Of a stretch of DNA of 64,000 nt, positions 59,141-64,000 are shown piece by piece (the first letter of the stretch is position 1; every line of letters begins with the position of its first letter). A program made the position numbers and the translations under genes. The notes beneath the pieces were generated by a model. That model worked only from the letters and a program-made list of their open reading frames with translations. It was not told where the DNA came from and made no database searches. Source of the stretch: Phlebiopsis flavidoalba (Eukaryota; Basidiomycota; Agaricomycetes; Polyporales; Phanerochaetaceae); assembly GCA_035772785.1 (NCBI GenBank), contig JAOCPU010000049.1, positions 62,001-126,000 on the forward strand, in the 5' to 3' direction.

Positions 59141-60899
59141 AGGACGGTGCGTGTAAGCCAAGACATGGTGCGGTCCTGTGCGTGGCCAGGAATGTGTGAC
59201 GGGCAGGGAGTACGGGGTGTGCGGTCGAGGCTCATGTGGTGGTTTTCGCGAGCAGCAGGTTGTTCGTGGCTCAAGAGCGGACGTGTCGGTGACATGGCGG
59301 CATGTGTGTGCGCGGCCTAATAGGGGGGGGAAAAAAAAAAAATGTGTGTCGTCGCACAGAGCAGCGCCGAGTAGAGTTTTTTGTTTTGGCAGAAAAGTAG
59401 TTTGGGGGGGTTTTTTTGTGTGTTGCTTTTTTTTCCTTGGTTTGGATGGTTTTTTTTGCTTTTTGAAACTGGCTTTGTGGATGATATTGTAGGGGGTGGC
59501 ATAGTCATGTCACGCACATCCGCGCCGTCGAATGCAATATCTCATATCTCTTCCTCGCTGCCGCTATCCTCGCCGGCCTCGAATCTTTACAACGACCCAT
59601 CCAAACCTTAGAACTCCAGAAGCCCCCCAAACCCGGTATATTCAGTTCCCCTCTACGCGGGCTCACTTCGCACACCCCGCCCTATACCAGAACCCCACCC
59701 AAAACTACCCTCATTTCTTTTTTTTTTGCCGTGTCTGCATATTATTCGGCGGGGTGGCTACCGAGCATTAAATTCCTTTTCGTCTCTATTTCTATTTGGT
59801 AAACACGAAACGGTAACGTTGGGTAGTGTGTATCGATGGTATGATGCCTCTAATCCACCACGCAAGCAAGGCCCTCTCTCTCTCTCGCAGGCCTCGCGGC
59901 CCATCCCATTACAGCAGTTAAATTCCAAGCAAAGGATGCCGCAATGGATTCTTCATGTGTCGCTTGTGCAGCAATATTCCGGAAAGGAAGAATTCATACA
60001 TCCCACCCCCCCCAACACGCCCACCACACAACACCCCCCCCCCCCCAACCCGCCTCCTCCCTGTGCCCCTTGCTCGTCTACCTTTGACCGTCGCCGAGTG
60101 ACCTCAAGACCCACCGCCCACCGGACTCACGCGCCGACTCACGCGCCGTCCGCCCGCAACAAGCCCCGCACACCGGGGGGGGGGGGGGGGGACTCCCGGC
60201 CTCCTCGCGCAACGGGAGAGTGTACCATGTTGGATCCGCCCTCCTCGTCACCACCTCCCCCCACACCACCCATCATCTGCCCCCCATCCAACAAACAAAA
60301 ATCGCCGAAACGCAGCTCACCACCGTAACTCGTCCTCCAAGCCCAGCAGCCCCTACCGCCTCGAGTCAGCCTCACACCCGCACCCCCATGCCAACGACAA
60401 CCCACACCCGCACACGCCCCCACACCCCCGCCTGTCTTCCGCGCGCACGCTTCTTCCCCCCACCATCAGCCCCCTCCATACCATCAAAGACAGCGAAGCA
60501 CGCAACCTTTTGGGCTGTAACGCATAGCGCCCCCCACGGAACCACGCGCGACGCAACCCCCACGTTTCGCGGCGGCGTTGCCGTAAAGGAGTGCGTGGAA
60601 GGACGAGACGCGAACGACGCGTAGTGAGGCCCTGTTCCCCGAGCCAGACCCGCGAGGCTTTTCCGAGGCGCGCGTAGCCGCCGTGCGGTGCTCAAGCTCG
60701 AAGCGCGCTCTCCAGTCCTGCGCTTTTCGGGTCAGTTACTTGTGCAAGGGGGGGGTAGGGGCCTGGAGGGGGGCGCACTGTGGGTGTGAGGGAGATTGGG
60801 GGAAAGCAGTGTCTGCGTCGAGCAGACGCGGCGAGGGAACGAATGCCGAGCCGCGCGTGACGGACGTAGATTGTTGGAATGTTGGTTTCGCCATAGCCG
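59141..60899. other. low-complexity G+C- and pyrimidine-rich intergenic region
   Basis: Holds many homopolymers: G8 and A11 near 59325-59341, T runs at 59410-59460, CT repeat near 59876-59890, C13 at 60034-60046 and G17 at 60175-60191. No gene that I can support. The 3' end of the cofactor D gene may reach into the right part. Confidence 0.5.
60175..60191. repeat. G17 homopolymer
   Basis: Seventeen consecutive G; one of several G or C runs of 10 or more in the right third of the window. Confidence 0.95.
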
Positions 60900-63800
60900 T
60901 CGGGCGCCGAGTATGGTCCGTCGCACACTATCGAGCGCGTTCGAGCTCACGCCGCACGTCTGAGCGACAGCGCCGTGCGGTCCATTGCAGGCGGACCGCT
61001 ACAACCACCGCCGTTTGCTCGCAACGCCTCAGCCACCAAAAACAGTGAGCCGAGAGCGTACCCCCGCCGCTCCGAGGGACGCACGGTGCTAATCGATGCG
61101 CGCGCCCGCCGGCTTGTACACAAAGCCCCCGCAAGCAGCACGGCGCGCCCGGTCCAAGCCCCATCCAGCAGGCGCACGATGCCGCCCCGGGAAAAGAGTC
61201 GCCCGCGCGCGGGGGGGGAGGTCTGCCCAGTCCAGCGTCCCTACCACCGCAACAACATCTCCACACTCCACTCTTAAAGGGGAAACCCCAACGAACAGAT
61301 TCTCGAGCAGCTCGTCCATCCCCGCGCGCCCGTGCACGCCGGCCACACGCCCGCGCTTTCAGGGCAGACGCTAAGCCAGCTGCCGCGAGCGCGCCGCCCG
61401 CCGCGACGGCGCACATTGTACGAGCCGCTCCCAGCGTCCTGCTGCAGCGACGCCGCTCCCACCATCCGCATGAAAGACTGCGACGGGGAGGAACGCGTCG
61501 AGCGGGGCCGGGCGCGAGGAGGAGCGCCGCGGCGGCGACGCGAGGCGCGCACGCATGCTACGCGGACCCATGGGAGCCGACGTCCCGCCGCGCGCGTCGG
61601 TGGTGTAGTTCGTCCGGAGGGGGGGAAGACCGTTTGAGGCAGCGTGCGGTGATTAGGTCTGTGCTCAATTCCTGGGAGGCGCTTTGGGGGGTTGTTAGTT
61701 GTTTGTGAATAGGGAGGCATGGGAGGAGGGGCTTAGCGGGAGAATGGATCGGAGAGCACCCCCGCCGAGGATGCAGGGCAGCGCGTGCGTGGGCGTTGGC
61801 GGGGGTCGCGGGCGCTCTTGGGGATTGGGGCGACGTTCGGGGGAGCTTGTGCTGGTCTCGATCGGCGCGGGGATATAGGCAAGGGGGGAGTTCTTCGTAC
61901 CGGGGGCGGACGGAGACGAGGAAACCGCACGGGCTGCGTCGCACTAAAAGCCGTGGTCGTGGCGCCGTATAGTCCAGCGCACGCGAGCGCGCAGCAGCGC
62001 TGCGTTCTGGCTGTACCCGCCGGCGCCCCGGGCCCGGCGGGACAGTCCTGCAGCAAACGTGCTCCGCCATCAGCCTTTCTGGCGCACCTATGAGAAATAA
62101 AGAGAAAAGAACACTTATACTGGAGACATAGGAAGTAGCAGTCTCGCGATCCGGCTTGAGCGCGCCCCAAGCGCGTCCGCCCGATCCGCCTCCTGTCACG
62201 GGCTACGCTCAGCGGGCTGGCGGAGGGCGCATATGTACGAAGCACCGAACGCGCCAAAGCGCCGGCCCGGAAGGGGAAAGCCCCTGCTGCGCTTATCGAA
62301 GTATGGTGCGGGGAGTGAGCCCCCGCGCGATGAGCGTGCACGCGCTCGCTGCTGACGAGCTCGTTTCCGCGGGACGATTAGAGCGCGAGGGTCGGGGAGA
62401 GGCGGTCGAGGGCGTGGGCGAATATCTACCGCGCGTCAGCTCCGCTCCGTCGCGAGGAAAAGGAAGGAGGGCGAAACCTCGTGTAGGTGCTCCTCGCTGC
62501 GGCGGCGGCGAACGCCCCGCTCGAGCTCCGCAAGCGCACACAGCGCGCCGTGCTACGTCCCCCCGCATCCGGCGCGTCCAACAAGGCGCGCCTACGCCCA
62601 ACCCATCAGCGGTCTCCCCCCACAGAAAAAAGCGAGCATGCTCACCGCACCGCCTGCGCGACTCCGCACCGCGGCGCAAGCCCAGCAAGATCGCGCGCAC
62701 ATATCGCGCGGAGCGCCTGTGCGCCGAGCCGGCGCAGCGGCCGCGTCCCAGTGGCGCAGCGTCACGTCCAGCAGGTGCTGTATCAGCGCGTCGCGGTACG
62801 CGTCGTATCTATCTTGCATCAGCGTGGGGGAAGGGAGGGAGAAGAGGGGGCGTACGAGGCGACCTCGGGCGCGGCGGCGACGAGGAAGGCGTGTTGCGGC
62901 GCGTGCCGACGGCGTAGAAGTCGGTCGCGCGGAGGACGGGGATGCCGTCCGGGAACAAACTCTACACCGAATAAGTGCGTAGCAAGGGAAAGGGGAAGGG
63001 GGGCTCACCGTGCGCCCCACAAACTCCTGGAACGCCGCGCTCGCCGCCCGTGCGAATATGCACCTCGCGGTCAAAGACCGCCGCCGTGGCGAGCGTGCGC
63101 GCGAGCGCCACCGCATGCGGCGGCGAGCGCAGCGAGCCCCTGCGCGCGCGCGAGCGCCCAGAGCACGTACGCCCCCGCGTCGCGCACGCTCGCGCCGACC
63201 AGAGTGCGCGCCCTTGCGTATATCAAACCGCATCGCCTTTTTCCCCATCAGCCCCTTCCACACCACTGACGCGCGAGAGAAAACCCACCTTGTGCAGCCA
63301 GCCGACGAGCTGCGGCAGGCGCGCGCTCGGGCACTGAGCGCGCGGCGCGCCATCTCGGCGCACGCGCGAGGCTCGCGCCGTGCCACGTCGCCTCGGCGAG
63401 CGCGCGGCATGTCCGTACAGGGTCGCTGCGCCGAGCGAGTGGATCTCGAAGAGCCGCGAGGATCTCGCTGGAGTCGATCTGGTCGGCGAAGTCCGCGTGC
63501 AGCCGCCTCGGAGATGGGTGGCGCGCGAGGGCTTTGGCGGCGGGAGAGTAGCGGACGACGGTGTCCTGGTGGGGTAGTTGTCAGCGGGGGGTTGCTGGGG
63601 TGGGTGTTTGGGTGGGGCTACCTTGTCTTGGAGAGCGGAGAAGCAGGTTGCCGAGGGGTGTCCTTCGAGTTCGTCGGTCGGGATGTCGATGTCGTCGTCC
63701 TCTTCGCACCGTGGCGATGCTCGGCGGAAGCAAACAAGTGTCTTTCCCTTCAGGCAGTGAGGAGCCATATCTAGCGGAAGAAATAGATGCTGCCTTAGAC

Positions 63801-64000
63801 CTCTTTTCCCTGCTGTGCCAACTTGGCGTGGAGGGAGGGAGGAGGCGCAATATCACCCGCTGAGACAAGCTTGATTCGTGTAACGTTTCGCACCAAAGAT
63901 ATTGCTCATCAGAGGTTTGCTTCGAGATCTATCGACATCGGAGGAGGCAAACTCGAGCCAACCGACGCGGCCTTCTGCTGTGCGGTACGAGGACATGGCT
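60900..64000 (-). CDS. tubulin-folding cofactor D, partial (cut by right edge)
   Basis: Tubulin-specific chaperone D (TBCD; Alp1/Cin1 in yeasts), a HEAT-repeat protein that captures beta-tubulin in the cofactor pathway of tubulin heterodimer assembly. Reading down the minus strand: EEDDDIDIP and SALQDK (63700-63630), an intron, DTVVRYSPAAKALARHP (63555), LFEIHSLGAATLY and AEATWHGASLA (63440-63380), RLPQLVGWLHK (63310), FDIRKGAHS and VRDAGAYVLWALARA (63240-63150), DREVHIR and RAASAAFQEFVGRT (63075-63010), an intron, ATDFYAVGTRRNAFLVAAPE (62930), YDAYRDALIQHLLDVTLRHW (62800), TTDARGDVGSWVR (61590) and APLDAFLPVAVFHA (61490). All of these fit the family order. The first few hundred codons lie beyond 64000. 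The 3' end near 60900 is uncertain, and indels are frequent in this very G+C-rich gene. Confidence 0.85.

Noticed and set aside
61274..63774. Several long plus-strand frames (for example 62156-62917, 62487-63269, 63010-63774)
   Set aside because: They are shadows of the minus-strand cofactor D gene, whose motifs are recognised in order.
1..64000. CRISPR array, bacterial operons, riboswitches, ribosome binding sites
   Set aside because: No regularly spaced repeats of suitable size exist, and the spliced genes show the sequence is eukaryotic.
1..64000. tRNA or rRNA genes
   Set aside because: Scattered GGTTCGAA-like strings (for example near 48590 and 54560) lack the flanking stems and the A-box; no rRNA core sequence was recognised. 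A covariance-model search could still find one I missed.

Overview
The window looks like nuclear DNA of a filamentous basidiomycete, most likely an agaricomycete. Genes are densely placed on both strands and cut by 45-70 nt GT..AG introns. The content (several F-box proteins, a GH71 alpha-1,3-glucanase, a DUR3-type urea transporter, Sen1, TAF11, a PP2C phosphatase and tubulin cofactor D) fits that group. Nothing bacterial or viral was recognised.

Layout: 1-3.0 kb holds only a weak minus-strand remnant of an integral membrane protein. 3.0-9.8 kb (+) is the Sen1-type RNA/DNA helicase. 10.2-11.4 kb (-) is a three-finger C2H2 protein that shares a 110-bp divergent promoter with TAF11 (11.5-12.5 kb, +). 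13.0-14.95 kb (-) is a secreted GH71 glucanase, divergent from a RING-like protein (15.8-16.9 kb, +). 17-32 kb is a gene-poor accessory region carrying three diverged, same-strand F-box paralogues (17.6-19.3, 24.8-26.4 and 29.8-31.6 kb, all minus). A probable non-autonomous Helitron (23.4-24.2 kb) lies between the first two. 34.4-37.2 kb (+) is the urea transporter, preceded by a cluster of GATA motifs. 37.4-38.5 kb (-) is a single-pass membrane protein, 39.0-41.4 kb (+) a fourth, unrelated F-box protein, 41.6-43.6 kb (+) an unidentified gene, 44.7-46.8 kb (-) a PP2C phosphatase, and 47.2-50.5 kb (-) an unidentified disordered, proline-rich protein. From about 47 kb the sequence becomes G+C-rich with long G or C runs. 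50.5-54.9 kb shows no credible gene, 54.9-57.4 kb is a degenerate tandem repeat, 58.3-59.1 kb (+) is an unidentified gene, and 60.9-64.0 kb (-) is tubulin-folding cofactor D, cut by the right edge.

Almost every conserved gene is readable only by hopping between frames. Single-base gains or losses occur every few tens to hundreds of bases, even in genes that should be essential (Sen1, TAF11, PP2C, cofactor D). I read this mainly as base-level assembly error rather than wholesale pseudogenisation. Gene boundaries are therefore given as approximate extents, not as clean open frames. The genes are mostly unlinked housekeeping functions (transcription, tubulin folding, signalling, nitrogen uptake, wall glucan turnover); no metabolic gene cluster is visible.
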